A DNA stretch of 64,000 nucleotides from Marchantia polymorpha subsp. ruderalis (GCA_037833965.1 AP031358.1:3728001-3792000), one strand, 5' to 3'. Numbered from the stretch's first letter, positions 1 through 12,599 are shown. Notes: generated by a model from the sequence alone, not told the origin. A program made the numbers and translations.

Positions 1-137
1 TTTATCAGTTGAACTCAACTGAGCCTGTTTATAACTGTCTTTTCTCTCAAATCTAAGAAATTTTTATTAACCATGCGCGCCCGGTCAGACAGTGTATCTG
101 TAATCACATGCAACATGGATTATCGTGATGTGACTTC

Positions 138-740
138 CTGAAGCGAGAGATTTGCTTGATGGGAACCTTCAGGTTTCATTTTACCCAATGGGACCCATGA
201 ACGATGCACCGTTACCTATGTTCTAATAACAACAAGAGAAAATGCAACGAATCCACCGCACCCGCAGACAGAGTGGACTTCGCACTCCATCACACTCACT
301 TGTTTTTATGTTGTCATTCTGTATCCGGTCACTCTCCAAGGAGACGAGCAAAGAAATGTTCATCCAGAATTTATTTGTTTGCCACAAATGGGTGAACGCG
401 AGATTTGAGCTCGAACCACGCAGGGTTACGGAAGGAGTGTGCAGGTGGGAGGTAACAGAGAAATCCACGAATCTTTGCGATCGGAAGAATTGAAGCACAA
501 CAAATTGCACTTTGAGCAAAATCAATCTTTGTCCCAGTGATAATCCACCAGAAATTATAATCAGTGATCTCTGATTGTAATCCCCGCATTGTAACTATAA
601 CTAGTAGTAATCGTAATTACAAAAACTATGTCCGACGGCACACCGTCATTGGGGTCCCATCGGGTAAAACTAAACCTGAGAGGTCCCATCGAACAAATTA
701 CTTTTCGCATGGGTCCCATCAAGCAAATCTCTCTTCCTGA
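138..740. repeat. Inverted-repeat (MITE-like) element
   Basis: Bases 141-200 and 640-740 are imperfect inverted copies of each other. Both carry GAGATTTGCTTGATGGGA, then CAGGTTT, then a TTTTACCC-ATGGGACCC block. The motif ATGGGACC occurs several times in the subterminal parts. This layout, about 600 bp with similar inverted ends and no credible internal protein, suggests a non-autonomous DNA transposon, but I could not define exact ends or a target-site duplication. The flanks 1-137 and 741-1040 hold nothing I can name. Confidence 0.45.
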
Positions 741-2859
741 AACCTTCCAATGTATTGTATCGTCATATCGTCTCCGGCACTAGTAAGTTCGAGGTAGTAA
801 CAAGGTGTCAACAGTGTAGTATCTCTGTTCTTCAGGTTTGAAATTTGTTGGTATCTTAAGGGTCTCTCGGATCATTCACATCACTAACACCTTTTCCAAT
901 TGAACGTAACTGCAACCGTCATCAGCGACTTTTCTTCTACAGTTTTCGTTATGTGAGGTAGTCATTCCTCTTATGTCTACGAACATTCATTCAAGAACAC
1001 TCACTTACACAGTACACCCGTATTAACATGCAACAAGAAGTCTCGTGATGGGAGTGATAAGCTGGCAGTCGTCACTGATGATTCCATTTCACCAATCTCA
1101 CGTTCTCGACATGGTGCACTGATGCGAACCCTATTTGGCTAGGAAGCGCATGTCGAGAGTCGAGTTGTGAGGCATGAGGAATTCTTGATGGTATCATCAT
1201 TACACGAATAAGAATAGCAAAACGATCACACTGGGGTAGTGACTTCATTTTGGAGTCCACGACGGTGTCGAAGGCAAATCTACGCTCTAGACATGATATT
1301 CTTATCCTTATCTGGCAAGACTAATCGTGCCTAGAGAATGTTGAAATCGATCCAGAACGAATTCAGACACCACCAACAGCTGTTGCCTAGCATTTCCAGC
1401 GCAGAGGAACGACTCGGCTCCAGGCTAGAGGAGATCAGTTGCCATTCTTTCTCGCACAGGTTTCAATAGACAATCTTCACACAAACCGGGTGAATCCATT
1501 TGTTTTGTCTCAACCAGTAACAACAAACTTCTAGCGAGTCACAAATTGGACACGAGACTCGAACCCGAAAACAACCCCGTCCAAGCAGATAGAGGGACAA
1601 CAAATCACTTCCAGGTCACCAGGAACGTTTACAATTATATAAGAACTGAGGCGACATCCGGAGCACCTAAACGTCGAGAAAGGTACTGACCACTACGTAT
1701 ACGACGACAATAAACAGAACTTTCGACATCACAAATGGTGACTAATAGATGAAGTTAGGTAACACAAAGACCTAAAGTAGCCATTACTCTTCTTTCCTCC
1801 AACCAATGCTGCACTTCGGTAGACAGGGTAGAGAACAGATAACAATCTATGAACCAGGCAATGGAAAGCAAATTATCGAAAATTGGGAACAAACGGAGGG
1901 TACTTCACAAAACACCCTGAATGCATTCCCACCAGGGTGTACATGAAGGCTGAAACCTACTTGGGTGCATTATCATAGTTCATAAGGAAGTTAGAGCATA
2001 TCTCCTAGGCAATTGCAAGCTGCTGGAAGCAGCTAGCGGGCATACTGCGGAAGGCTCAACTCTTGACAAAAGACAGAAGCTAAGGTGCGCAAAGTACTCC
2101 CATGATACAACCTCCAGACTCTCATCGAAGACAAAACTATTTAAGGCGAGCCACAGATGCAACCAATAGGCATCCGAGTAAAACATACTTGATAACGGAT
2201 CTCCTGGTACAAATAGGGTGCAATTCGATTACCACTCTTCCACTAGTTCCAAATCAAGTGACTTCTTAAACTATCTTGAATTGAGAACCAAACATGCCGC
2301 GACTCTTCTTTCGGACGGTAGTCAGAAAGATACTATCCCACATTCTTGCAATGCCGTGGTGACTAGTCACCATGCTCGCCTCGCGAAGGCTTCACTCACT
2401 TGTTCTAGTAATGACATTTCAATTATAAGGTTTCATGCGCCCTCTAGTCAGACAGTCCAATGGACTGAAAGAACAACTTCAGCGCTTAATCACGACAATG
2501 ATTGTGAAGCAACCCTGCTCTTAACTACCAACAGTACTGCTGACGGACCCAATTGGAATGTGCATGCGCACAGATGCCAGAGTTGCCTCTGCACTGCCTC
2601 CTTCCTTTCTTCTCCCTAAATTATCCGAACGACGCAGACACACTGTTCAACAACTTAACTCGGAACATAGAAGTTGACATACCGACAAACCCCAATCAAA
2701 CTCACGACAAGGGCACTGCGGGTGGGGGTAATTTTTCGTGGGACAAAACTTTTATCCGAATTTGTGTTACATGTGTTCGGAAGAATACTCCCAAAACTTA
2801 GGGCCCGTGAACGTGTGCTACTAAGCAAACCTCTCCCCTGGTATTCTTTGAAGACATAC

Positions 2860-4259
2860 TCACGCCGCAGCCTTGGATGCTCCTGCACGCTTTCGTGCCT
2901 CCTCGACAATAGACAACTTAATACCCTTACCCCTTGGAAGGGTGACCCATGGCTTGGTTGCCAGGCCGATGGTAAACACATTACCCATACGGGTAGCGAA
3001 CTGGTGTCCTGCAGAGTCGGTGACATGGATGATGTCAAAGCTGCCCTTGTGCTTTTCCCTGTGTTGGATCACTCCGATACGGCCTCTGTTCCTTCCCCCG
3101 GTGACCATGCAGAGATTGCCAATGTCGAACTTTATGAATTCGACAACCTTTCCTGAGTCGATGTCAATCTTCACGGTGTCGTTCACCTTGATGAGAGGGT
3201 CGGGGTATCTGATGGTCCGTCCATCGTAGGTGCTGATGTAGGGCACACCCTTGTCTCCGAACTGGGCAGCACGGACCTTGCACAGCTTGTACTGAAAACC
3301 AAACAACCTCAACTCAGTACATTCCCAACGCTACAGGCCCGCATGGAACCTCCTACCCTTGAACAGCAATGACTTCGGTTTGATGCAATGCATGGGTTTT
3401 GATCGAAAGGTACCTTAGCTTCCTCTGCGCTGATGGAGTGCAGAGTGAATCGACCCTTGCTATCGTACAGCAGGCGGAAGTTCTCATTTGTCTTGGCGAT
3501 GGAGATTACGTCTGATAATTAACAGCCGAATGTCAGAAATGCATGTCGACTGCGACTGATACTTGCAAATTTAACTCCTCTCGTTAAAAATATTCCACTC
3601 TTACCCATGAAACCGGCAGGGTAGCACTTGTCAGTGCGGACCTTTCCGTCGATCTGGATAAGTCTTTGCATGACGATAGCAACGACTTCACGGTAGGTCA
3701 AGGCGTACTTCAACCTGTTCCTCAACATGACCACCAAAGGCAAGCATTCTCTCTCCTTGTGGGGTCCTGACGATGGCTTCGGGGCCTGAGACGAGTTGAA
3801 ATCGAAAGTTAGAGCTCATTTCGATGGAACAGAACCAATCACGATGGCACATTTGACGAGGACTTGGAATAGACATCTTCTCACGCTAAAACTTGAGAGC
3901 TTGACAGAATGGAACAGAGCAGAATAAAACCGTTCCATCGAGAGCAATTTCAAGAAAGAATGATGAAATAAGGTACAAGGTAGTGTTGGGAAACTCACGA
4001 AAGCTCCACCGAGCTTGTCGAGCATCCAATGCTTGGGCGCATTGAGCCTCTTCAAATGCTTCTTTAAACCTCGAGCCTGTGGACACAATTATTTGGTTCA
4101 TTCCCCACGAATCAGTGAACGCAACACTGAGTTCAGAACACTAAGCCAATAAATTTTTTGGTTCGACTCCAAAACCCTAACCACTGTGAGAAGAAATGAC
4201 GACGAGAAATCCTTGGGCCACAACAACGATCGAGGACGGTGTGATTCCATGCGTACCAT
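2860..4259 (-). CDS. RPS4: 40S ribosomal protein S4 (eS4), left copy
   Basis: This gene encodes a small-subunit ribosomal protein of the cytosolic ribosome. Five coding exons are read on the minus strand: 4257-4259 (the ATG alone), 3999-4076, 3605-3785, 3414-3511 and 2860-3291. All are joined by GT..AG introns of 180, 213, 93 and 122 nt. The product is 263 residues, normal for plant eS4 (about 262). It opens [20 protein letters not shown] and contains the family signatures [21 protein letters not shown]-like [31 protein letters not shown] and [13 protein letters not shown]. The start is fixed by homology, since the second codon lies beyond intron 1. The protein is identical to that of the right copy. 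The two genes are divergently transcribed with about 3.8 kb between start codons. Confidence 0.96.
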
Positions 4260-4372
4260 GATGGCAAACGGTAAACGAGCTTCAGCTGCGCGACAGAGAC
4301 AGCGACGAGAAAGAGAAAGGAAATCGAGAGTGCCGATGGAAAAGAGTTGGAGCAGGTCTCTGAGAACCCTAA
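4171..4372 (-). promoter_or_regulatory. Telo-box motifs at left RPS4 start
   Basis: AAAACCCTAA lies at 4171-4180 inside intron 1 and AACCCTAA at 4365-4372 in the presumed 5' leader. Telo boxes are well known at plant ribosomal protein gene starts, where they aid coordinated expression. The role here is inferred from position, and the right copy keeps both. Confidence 0.55.
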
Positions 4373-4558
4373 ATGTGGATCTCCGATTGAGGCGGACTCA
4401 GACTCAGAGCGCTAGGGCTTCCCGACTACGATGGACCCATCGTCCTCGTTCTCGGTACGTGGTACCCTAAGACAGTGGGGAACCACGTACATAAAAAAAT
4501 AGATTTTTGTTCCATGTTTTAATCCTCAATAATATGAATGTGCAGATGCACCATTTTG

Positions 4559-5574
4559 AAAATGATTTAATATATGATTTCATAATCTAAATTATTCTTG
4601 ATTTAAAATCTTGACTGGTTGTAATCAATGTACATCAAACATTGGCAGTGTTGTATTCACAAAAGAGAATTGGTGCTTTTACCAAATAAAATGTATCATG
4701 TACGCAATTGGATTTCCTTATCGTTCGTGCATGCAGACAACATAATTCCATTATTCTATAATTAGTGCTATGAAAGGTCTTGTTACAGTGTAAACAACAG
4801 ATTCAAGATGTATATATTTTGAACATGAATAGTCTCACAAGCTAGAAACAATTCTTTCATTATGCTTCTATATCCAGCGTTATAATGTTTCATCTCATTA
4901 TATTTTTATTACATAATGTTTTTAAATTAATTTTTATATCTGGCCTTGAAAACATACATCTTATTAATATACTATTTAGTATATATATTAATATCATCTA
5001 CATTAAAAGGCTTGTTAAAAATTTCACCATTATAAAATTTATTAGATTAACAGTAGATAATTGATCATATTATTGGTTCAAACATTATTTTCAGGTAACT
5101 TTATCAATTAAAAAAATTAAATTTTCCGATAATTTATCAAGCTAGTAAAGGTCATTTGAGTATTTGAAATGAGAACAAATTGAAAGTAACTTTTGAGACA
5201 TGTTGTGAATATTTGCCAACGTTCATCTTCAATAATCTGGAGATGAAGAAATGAATTTTTTAATTATTATTAAACTTTTGTATGAAGTAAAATTCTCAAA
5301 AATCATATTTAACATTGAAAGATAAATTTGATTGTTTTGCAACCAATTATGTTTCATTGCCAAAAAAAATCAAATTAAATAAAATATCAACTCATGAGAT
5401 GAAATATATTATACAAGATTATTATTTTCCAAAATTTCAAAATATGTTTTTTGAGAAGGTAAGCTTTATCATCACATCATTTATAACATATAAATTATAT
5501 GTATTGCTTTATCAAAGACATAATGAATAAACTACATAGTTCTCAGCACCTTCCTCGCTTATAGTACCCTTGCT
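4559..5574. other. AT-rich intergenic spacer, no gene seen
   Basis: This stretch, between the left arm and the repeated segment A1, is strongly AT-rich with short open frames only. The 71-codon frame at 5315-5530 is low complexity and lies in AT-rich DNA, so I do not treat it as a gene. Confidence 0.6.
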
Positions 5575-7880
5575 TTTCTTAATTTGGCATTTCATCCATA
5601 TGGAAGTTTCAACTCAGCGAGGAATAAACCGGACTGAAGTGTACTTGAACAGAAGTTCGAATTGTGTACTGTACCTGCAGTGGGCCGAGAAACAGTGTGA
5701 CCTAGTCTCAATCAACTGCATGAACCAAGAACAATACAACGAACAAATTAACAGTCTGTTCGCATTTGAGGTCTTCTGCTTCACTGTGATGATCATTTAT
5801 GCATCTTCCAAGTAAGTTCATAATGTCTCATCTGTCTCATGTCATGTCAGTTTACTTGCAGTTTCGTCTAATGTTATAATGAAATAAAATTCCTCTTTTT
5901 TGCTTCAAGCCTTTCCTGATGTTCCATGTGCAAATGTTGCCTCAGCATTACCTACGTACGCTCCGGTATGGATGACTGCCAAATATTGAGGTACACATTG
6001 TGGCCTTCGTTCGGCTGGAAGGACCACCTTCGACCTTTGGGCTGAACGAACAACGGCGTCTGGGAATTCGAAGCGGAGCGAACAACAGAATCTGAACGAA
6101 ATACCTTTTGGTAAAATGTTAAGCTGAGTTGCTTGAGTTGTTGAGGTTGCATCCGATAGGTACATTTATACTAACCCTATTGTATACGCAACTTTCGGTT
6201 ACAAAAAAAACCAATACAAGTTTCGAATTTGAAACTTTTTCAAATTAACATACAACTGACATCAATAAGTTGAACACAAGGAGTTCAAAACATATTTGTG
6301 CATTTCTTAGTGTGAAGTCTATCTCGCATAACAATATACGCAAAAACTGGAATCTAAATCGAAATAATCTGGGTTATATAGTGCGAGTGGTGGGCAAATA
6401 AGGAGATGGAGCTGGAATTTTGCATTTAGACACTCATCTATATGTGTCACAACGTGGATATTACGATGAAGATGAAACGATGTTTTCACTGGAACTTGTA
6501 AAAGAACCTGTTCTTAGGATTTGGCAACAAATTAACGAACAATCTCAGGGACGGCTCATACGTTACAATTTGTGCGCTTATGCAATAATTACAGCTGAAG
6601 AATATGCCGGGCATGTGTTTAGCCTCATCTTATTGGGAATTTTTTGATGAAGCCATATCCGTTTTCAATGTCTTTCTCTTTAAGCAGTTTATTAAGATAT
6701 ATTTTTTTTCCTACTTTCTCGCTTTGTGAAAGGATAGCAGAGATAAACGAAAAGCGCTGGATCGCCTGTGCTACATTTTGTAAACCGAGTACCAAGTAGA
6801 TTCATCTTATATGCTCAGACCATTTCCTTTTTCCCAGTCAGACTTCTCTCAAACTCAAGATACATCTTGACGTTGTGTACACAACGTTGTACACCACAGC
6901 GTAGTGTCGTAATGCGTAGCAACGTTGTACACTTTCTTTGCCTTGACAAAGGAAAGTCGTCAGAGGGAGGTACACTGGATCAAATGAAGTGGTTTTTCCC
7001 AGTCCACGAAATTTTCTATAGACTGTACATGTGGGAAAATTGACACTTGTATCTATAGACAGTCAAGAAAGTCAACAAATTTTCTCCAGATCGCAATCTA
7101 AGGGTCATCAAGATCAAATAATAGACATTGTCGACCAAATGGTTCTGACTACTAGTCAAATTTAGAAATAAGCTTCTTTTTTATACATCACATCGTAAAC
7201 TTTCAGATTTGATACGCTGATATGATTTGCCGTAAACAATCTAATTCATATTAGAAATTGTGGTGTAGAACTCCGCCGAAAAACCTCCAAAAATTCTTTT
7301 GTAAAATATCCTATTAGTCGTATCAAGTACAGTACAAACGTACATTGTTGCCCTACACACCTAAGACTGCTTTCTTCTCCAAGAAATGTCATTCACTGGG
7401 TCTTGTTTTGTCGAAAGTGGATTTGTCATTGACCTTACTAAATACGAAGATAAAACGTAATCTCCTGACATTTCTCTCTTGGCTCCTTTAGATGTTAATA
7501 TTCAAAATTCACCGTGTTGAAGTTTCTCTAGATTTATTTTCCAAACAAGTTTAGGTTTGGATCTTTCAACCAAACAGCCCCAAGTTGTGTTTTCGAAATC
7601 ACAAGCTGTCAAACTCAAGCTATCAAAGGACTGACTTTCAAGACCTCTTAGCTTCCAACAGCCTATACCTGAATATTTAACGTGACATGCACATCAAAAG
7701 AATTCACACATGTGAGTTTCAAAAGGCGGGTGTGTGTATATACATAGAACGCTATATAAATCAAGAATATTAAAGTATGAAATTCGAATTAATTTTTTAT
7801 TTAGAATGGTGCCTCTGCACATGTATATTATTTAGGATTAAAACATGGGAAAAAAACCCAGTGTTTATGTACGCGGTACC
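5575..7880. repeat. Duplicated segment A1 (upstream of right RPS4)
   Basis: This segment matches 42650-47440 (A2) in the same orientation. Shared landmarks include GCATTTCATCCATATGGAAG (GTGG in A2), ACCGGACTGAAGTGTACTT, a CGTTGTACACCACAGCG palindromic stretch near 6885, and a right end ATTATTTAGGATTAAAACATG. A2 carries two extra blocks that A1 lacks. The last 80 bases of A1 also form the inner end of both RPS4 inverted-repeat arms. I see no terminal repeats or target duplications and no protein family. The 75-codon frame at 6420-6647 is not kept open in A2, so it is probably not coding. It could be a transposon or a segmental copy of the RPS4 upstream region. Confidence 0.75.
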
Positions 7881-7966
7881 CCACTGTCTTAGGGTACCAC
7901 GTACCGAGAATGACAACGATGGAACCATCGTAGTCGGGAAGCCCTAGCGCTGTGAGTCCGCCTCAT

Positions 7967-8168
7967 TTAGGGTTCTCAGAGATCTGCGCAAACTCTTTTC
8001 CATCGGCACTCTCGATTTTCTTGCTCTTTCTCGTCGCTGTAGCTGTCGCGCAGCTGAATCTCGTTTACCGTTTGCCATCATGGTACGCATGGAATTACAT
8101 TGTCATCGATCGTTGTTTCGGCCCAAGGATTTCTCGTCGTTAATTTTTCTGACAGTGATTAGGGTTTT
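7967..8168 (+). promoter_or_regulatory. Telo-box motifs at right RPS4 start
   Basis: TTAGGGTT (reverse complement of AACCCTAA) lies at 7967-7974 in the presumed leader, and TTAGGGTTTT lies at 8159-8168 in intron 1. They mirror the left copy. A GGCCCAA motif resembling a site II element lies at about 8119-8126, also in intron 1. Function is inferred from known plant ribosomal protein promoters. Confidence 0.55.
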
Positions 8169-9491
8169 TGAATCGAACGTAAAAATTCATTGGCTTGGTG
8201 TTCTGAACTCAGTGTTGCGTTCACTGATTCTTGGGGAATGAACCAAATTATTGTGTCCACAGGCTCGAGGTTTGAAGAAGCATTTGAAGAGGCTCAATGC
8301 GCCCAAGCATTGGATGCTCGACAAGCTCGGTGGAGCTTTCGTGAGTTTCCCAACACTACCTTGTTCTTGATTTCTTCAGTACTTTTTGAAATTGCTGCCG
8401 ATGGAACGTTTCTTATCTGTTATGTCCAGTCTGCTGAGCTCTCAAGTTCTAGCTAATAAGATGTCCATCCCAAGTCTAGCTGTCAAATGTGCCATCGTGA
8501 TTGGTGTTGTTCCACCAAACTAAACTCTAAGTTTCGATTTCGACTCGTCTCAGGCCCCGAAGCCATCGTCAGGACCCCACAAGGAGAGAGAATGCTTGCC
8601 TTTGGTGGTCATGCTGAGGAACAGGTTGAAGTACGCCTTGACCTACCGTGAAGTCGTTGCTATCGTCATGCAAAGACTTATCCAGATCGACGGAAAGGTC
8701 CGCACCGACAAGTGCTACCCTGCCGGTTTCATGGGTAAGAGTCGTGCTAGTTGCGGAATTTTTTTGAAAGAGAGGAGCTAAATTCGCAAATATCAGTCGC
8801 AGTGGGACGCACTTTTGACATTCGGCTGCAAATTCTCAGACGTAATCTCCATCGCCAAGACGAACGAGAATTTCCGCCTGTTGTACGATAGCAAGGGTCG
8901 ATTCACCCTGCACTCTATCAGCGCAGAGGAAGCTAAGGTACCTTTCGATTATAACGCATGCATTGCATCAAACCAAAGTCATTGCTTTTCAAAGGTGGGA
9001 GGCTCCATGCGGGGCTGTAGCGTTGCGAATGTATTGAGTTGAGGTTGTTTGCTTTTCAGTACAAGCTGTGCAAGGTCCGTGCTGCCCAGTTCGGAGACAA
9101 GGGTGTGCCCTACATCAGCACCTACGATGGGCGGACCATCAGATACCCCGACCCTCTCATCAAGGTGAACGACACTGTGAAGATTGACATCGACTCAGGA
9201 AAGGTTGTCGAATTCATAAAGTTCGACATTGGCAATCTCTGCATGGTCACCGGGGGAAGGAACAGAGGCCGTATCGGAGTGATCCAACACAGGGAAAAGC
9301 ACAAGGGCAGCTTTGACATCATCCATGTCACCGACTCTGCAGGACACCAGTTCGCTACCCGTATGGGTAATGTGTTTACCATCGGCCTGGCAACCAAGCC
9401 ATGGGTCACCCTTCCAAGGGGTAAGGGTATTAAGTTGTCTATTGTCGAGGAGGCACGAAAGCGTGCAGGAGCATCCAAGGCTGCGGCGTGA
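8080..9491 (+). CDS. RPS4: 40S ribosomal protein S4 (eS4), right copy
   Basis: This is the second complete eS4 gene. Coding exons are 8080-8082 (ATG only), 8263-8340, 8554-8734, 8840-8937 and 9060-9491. Introns are 180, 213, 105 and 122 nt, the same lengths as in the left copy except intron 3 (93 nt there). The 263-residue product is identical to the left copy. The few exon differences I found are synonymous, for example GGG/GGA and ACT/ACC codons near 9130-9176. eS4 family motifs are intact: [19 protein letters not shown] near the N terminus, [44 protein letters not shown] and [15 protein letters not shown] near the C terminus. The T(C)-rich leader and telo boxes suggest ordinary housekeeping ribosomal protein regulation. 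Both copies look functional. Confidence 0.96.
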
Positions 9492-11320
9492 GTATGTCTT
9501 CAAAGAATACCAGGGGAGAGGTTTGCTTAGCAGCACACATTTACGGGCCCTAAGTTTTGGGAGTATTCTTCCGAACACATGTAACACAAATACGGATAAA
9601 AGTTTTGTCCCACGTAAAATTACCCCCACCTGCAGTGCCCTTGTCGTGAGTTTGATTGGGGTTTGTCGGTATGTCCACTTTTATGTTCCGAGTGCAGTCG
9701 TTGAATAGTGTGTCTGCGTCTTTCGGGATAATTTAGGGAGAAAGAAGTAAGGAGGCACTGTACAGAGGCAATGTTCCTGGCATCTGTGCGCATACGCATC
9801 ACCAATTGGGTCCGTCAGCAGTACTGTTGGTAGTGAAGAGCAGGGTTGCTTCACAATCATTGTCGTGATTAAGCGCTGAAGTTGCTCTTTCAGTCCATTG
9901 GATTGTCTGACTAGAGTGCGCATGAAACCTTATAATTGAAATGTCATTACTAGAACGAGTGAGTGAAGCCTTCGTGAGGCGAGCATGGTGACTAGTCACC
10001 ACGGCATTGCAAGAATGTGGGATAGTATCTTTCTGACTACCGTCTGTAAGAAGAGTCGCGGGATGTTTGGTTCTCAATTCAAGAAATTTAAGAAGTCACT
10101 TGATTTGGAACTAGTGGAAGAGTGGTAATCGAATTGCACACTATTTGCGCCAGGAGATCCTTTATCAAGTATGCCCTACTCTGAGGCCTATTGGTTGCAT
10201 TTCTATCTCGATTCAAGTTTCTTTGTCCACGATGAGAGTTTGGAGGTTGTATCACGTGAGTCCTTGATGCAACTTAGCTTCTGTCTTCAGTCAAGAGTTG
10301 AGTCATACGCAGTCTTCTCACCCGCTGCTACCTGTAGTTTGCGATTGCCTGGGAGATATGTTCTAACTTCCTGCAGAAATATGATTTCTGCACCCAAATA
10401 GGCTTCAACATTCAAGTACACCCGGGTATGTGGGTGTGGTTAATTTCAGGGTGTTCTTTAAAGTCCCCTGCGGTAGTTCCCAATCATCCATGATTTGCAT
10501 TCCCTTGCCTGGTTCACCGAGCGTTATCTGTTCTCCGCCCTGTCTACCGAAGTGCAGCATTGGTTGCATGAAATCATGGTAATGGTTACTTTAGGTCTAT
10601 TTGTGACATCAAATTTTAACTGTTAGCCACCCTTTGTGTCGTCGCAAGTACTTTGGATTGTCGTCGTAGTCACGTAATGGTTAGTACCTTTCCCGACGTT
10701 GTGGTGCTCCTGGTCTCATCTCAGTAAACGTTCCTTCTGTGCTTGAAGTGATCTGTTGTCTCGATCTGCTTGGACGGGGTTGTGTAGTTCGGGTTCGAGT
10801 CAATTTGTGCCTCGGTTGAAGTGTTTTGTTACTGGTTGAGACAGTACCAACGCAGGCACTTATTTTCTGTGAAGATCGTCTTTAGAAACCTGTGCAGGGA
10901 AGGACGACGTCCACGGATTCCCTCTAGCCTGAAGCTGAGTTGTTGCACTGCTATGGAAATGCCAGGCACCTGCTGGTGTGGGTGGTGTCTGAAACCGTTC
11001 TGGATCGATAGCAATATCCTCTTTGTACGACTATGCTCTTGTCAGATCAGGATAGGAATAGTATGTCTAGATTTGCCTTCGACACCGTCGTGGAGTGCAT
11101 AATGAATTCACTATACTAGTGTGGTTGTCTTGCTCTTTGTACTTGTGTAATGATGCAACCCCACGCTGTCATGATGTGACCCTCAAGGATGCCTCATGTT
11201 CACAACCGGACGTTCGTTATGCGCTTCCTGGCGACTAGGGTTCGCATCAGTGCAGCATGTCGAGAACATGAGATTGGTGAAATTGAAGCATAATTGACGA
11301 TTGCCGGGTTATCAGTCCCA

Positions 11321-12599
11321 GTCCCAATACGATTCTACTTCACGCATTTGATAACCGATTTTCTGTTCGACTCGGCGCTCATCTTTAATGAAAGTTGGTA
11401 CTGTAGACGCAAGAGGAAAGACAAATTTACAAATTGAAATACTACAAGGTAGAGGAGTCGGCGATGATATCCTCAGTTGATTTCATTTGGGAAAAGTGAG
11501 TGCTGTGAACGATGCTAGAGACCCAAAAGGAGGCTCCAGTGTTGACACCATATTCCCATCTCGAACTTATTAGCCTCAGAGTCGACAGCATGATTCAACA
11601 GAGTGGATGTCTTTTCCACGTCGGTTGGTTCATGACTGATAATAATTGAGGGATGAAGACGTGGGTTGTATTCAGAGGTCCACCCACAGTAAGAGAGTGA
11701 GTCCGTTTCAAGTCACCAGTAAATTTTAGAGTAGTGAAATCTCAAGTGTTGAATAGCAATTTTGTCTACACTATTGCTAGAAGCAAATGTAAGTTGAGTA
11801 GGTAGAGAGTATCTAGAAGTATGGGTGAAAGTCTCCCAAAGTTTTTATGTCGTGTCCTCATTATTGCCAAACATATACAACGAAATTGTAACAAGAATAT
11901 CTGATTATCTCGATTCGAGGAACTGAACGCCGTGAATAGTTGTAGCTCGTTGAAGTGTAACAAGGCCCAAAAGTTTGGCAGGAGAGCGAACTGTGTCCGT
12001 AGTTCTCCAGTGACACAACGGGACGAGACAAATCTCTTCGACGGTGCTTGCAATTCGACACCAAGCAAGCAATGTTTTACTCTAATATCCTCTATTCTAC
12101 CGCTCCTCAACAAATCATTGCAACGACCTCGCTCCTTTCCTCTTCCAAAAAAAGCTTCCCATTGTTAGATACCACACCACACCAACCAAAGTCAGAAAGC
12201 TCGTTGTCGACAACAACCAACCGCAATTTGAGTAGATCCGGATGCTCCCTTGCTCAGATTTAGAAACTGCCTCCGTCTGCTATCGCTGAACTCTTCGGAG
12301 TCCTAAACTCTGTACTTCAAATCACACTAAAAAAGAAATTAGAGGACAAGGGAGCTTCAGCAGCAAGGCTCGGCACAAGTTGTCCCACATCCACGCAACT
12401 GCAACTCAAGAGCTAGCGAGCTCCACTGCTCCACTTTCGCCCACACTTCCGAAATTGACATCTCGCTCGCTCGTTGATATTCGTCTCGTCTGCTTCCACT
12501 CCTCATCTCCTCGTCTTGCAAATGTGAGCTCCAATTTCACACTCAGCGGCACCCTCAACTCAACTCAACTCTCAACTTATGATATGATTTCATGACAAA
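11321..12599. other. Intergenic, no gene recognised
   Basis: This is moderate-GC sequence just outside the right arm. Frames are short (up to 115 codons at 11766-12113 on the minus strand), overlap on both strands, and match no family I know. Confidence 0.5.

Larger units (their letters stand above)
1040..4558. repeat. Left arm of large inverted repeat carrying RPS4
   Basis: This arm is an inverted copy of about 7802-11320. The inner ends match at about 4558 and 7802, where both arms read ATGGTGC-CTCTGCAC in mirror image. The outer ends fade near 1040 and 11320. Exons are almost identical between arms and the RPS4 3' flank is roughly 97% similar by eye. The distal part (about 1.1-2.2 kb) is clearly more diverged. 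The 1.04-2.86 kb portion contains no gene I can support. The 133-codon frame at 2218-2619 is conserved between arms only as DNA. Confidence 0.85.
7802..11320. repeat. Right arm of large inverted repeat carrying RPS4
   Basis: This is the mirror image of about 1040-4558. It holds the right RPS4 copy and about 1.8 kb of 3' flank (9492-11320). No further gene is supported in that flank. The frames there (for example 9799-10077 on the minus strand and 10171-10401 on the plus strand) are the counterparts of frames in the left arm and diverge without sign of coding constraint. Confidence 0.85.

Noticed and set aside
2218-2619. 133-codon frame in the left arm, conserved in the right arm at 9799-10077 (minus)
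   Set aside because: Similarity is explained by the large inverted repeat. Several amino-acid changes occur among few DNA changes, and the frame is shorter in the right arm, so there is no sign of protein constraint.
2873-3229. 118-codon plus-strand frame over the left RPS4 last exon, and its twin at 9122-9478 (minus)
   Set aside because: Antisense shadow of a highly conserved exon. Its identity between copies follows from the RPS4 coding sequence.
6420-6647. 75-codon frame in repeat A1
   Set aside because: The same stretch in A2 (about 43500-43730) is not an open frame, so protein function is unlikely.
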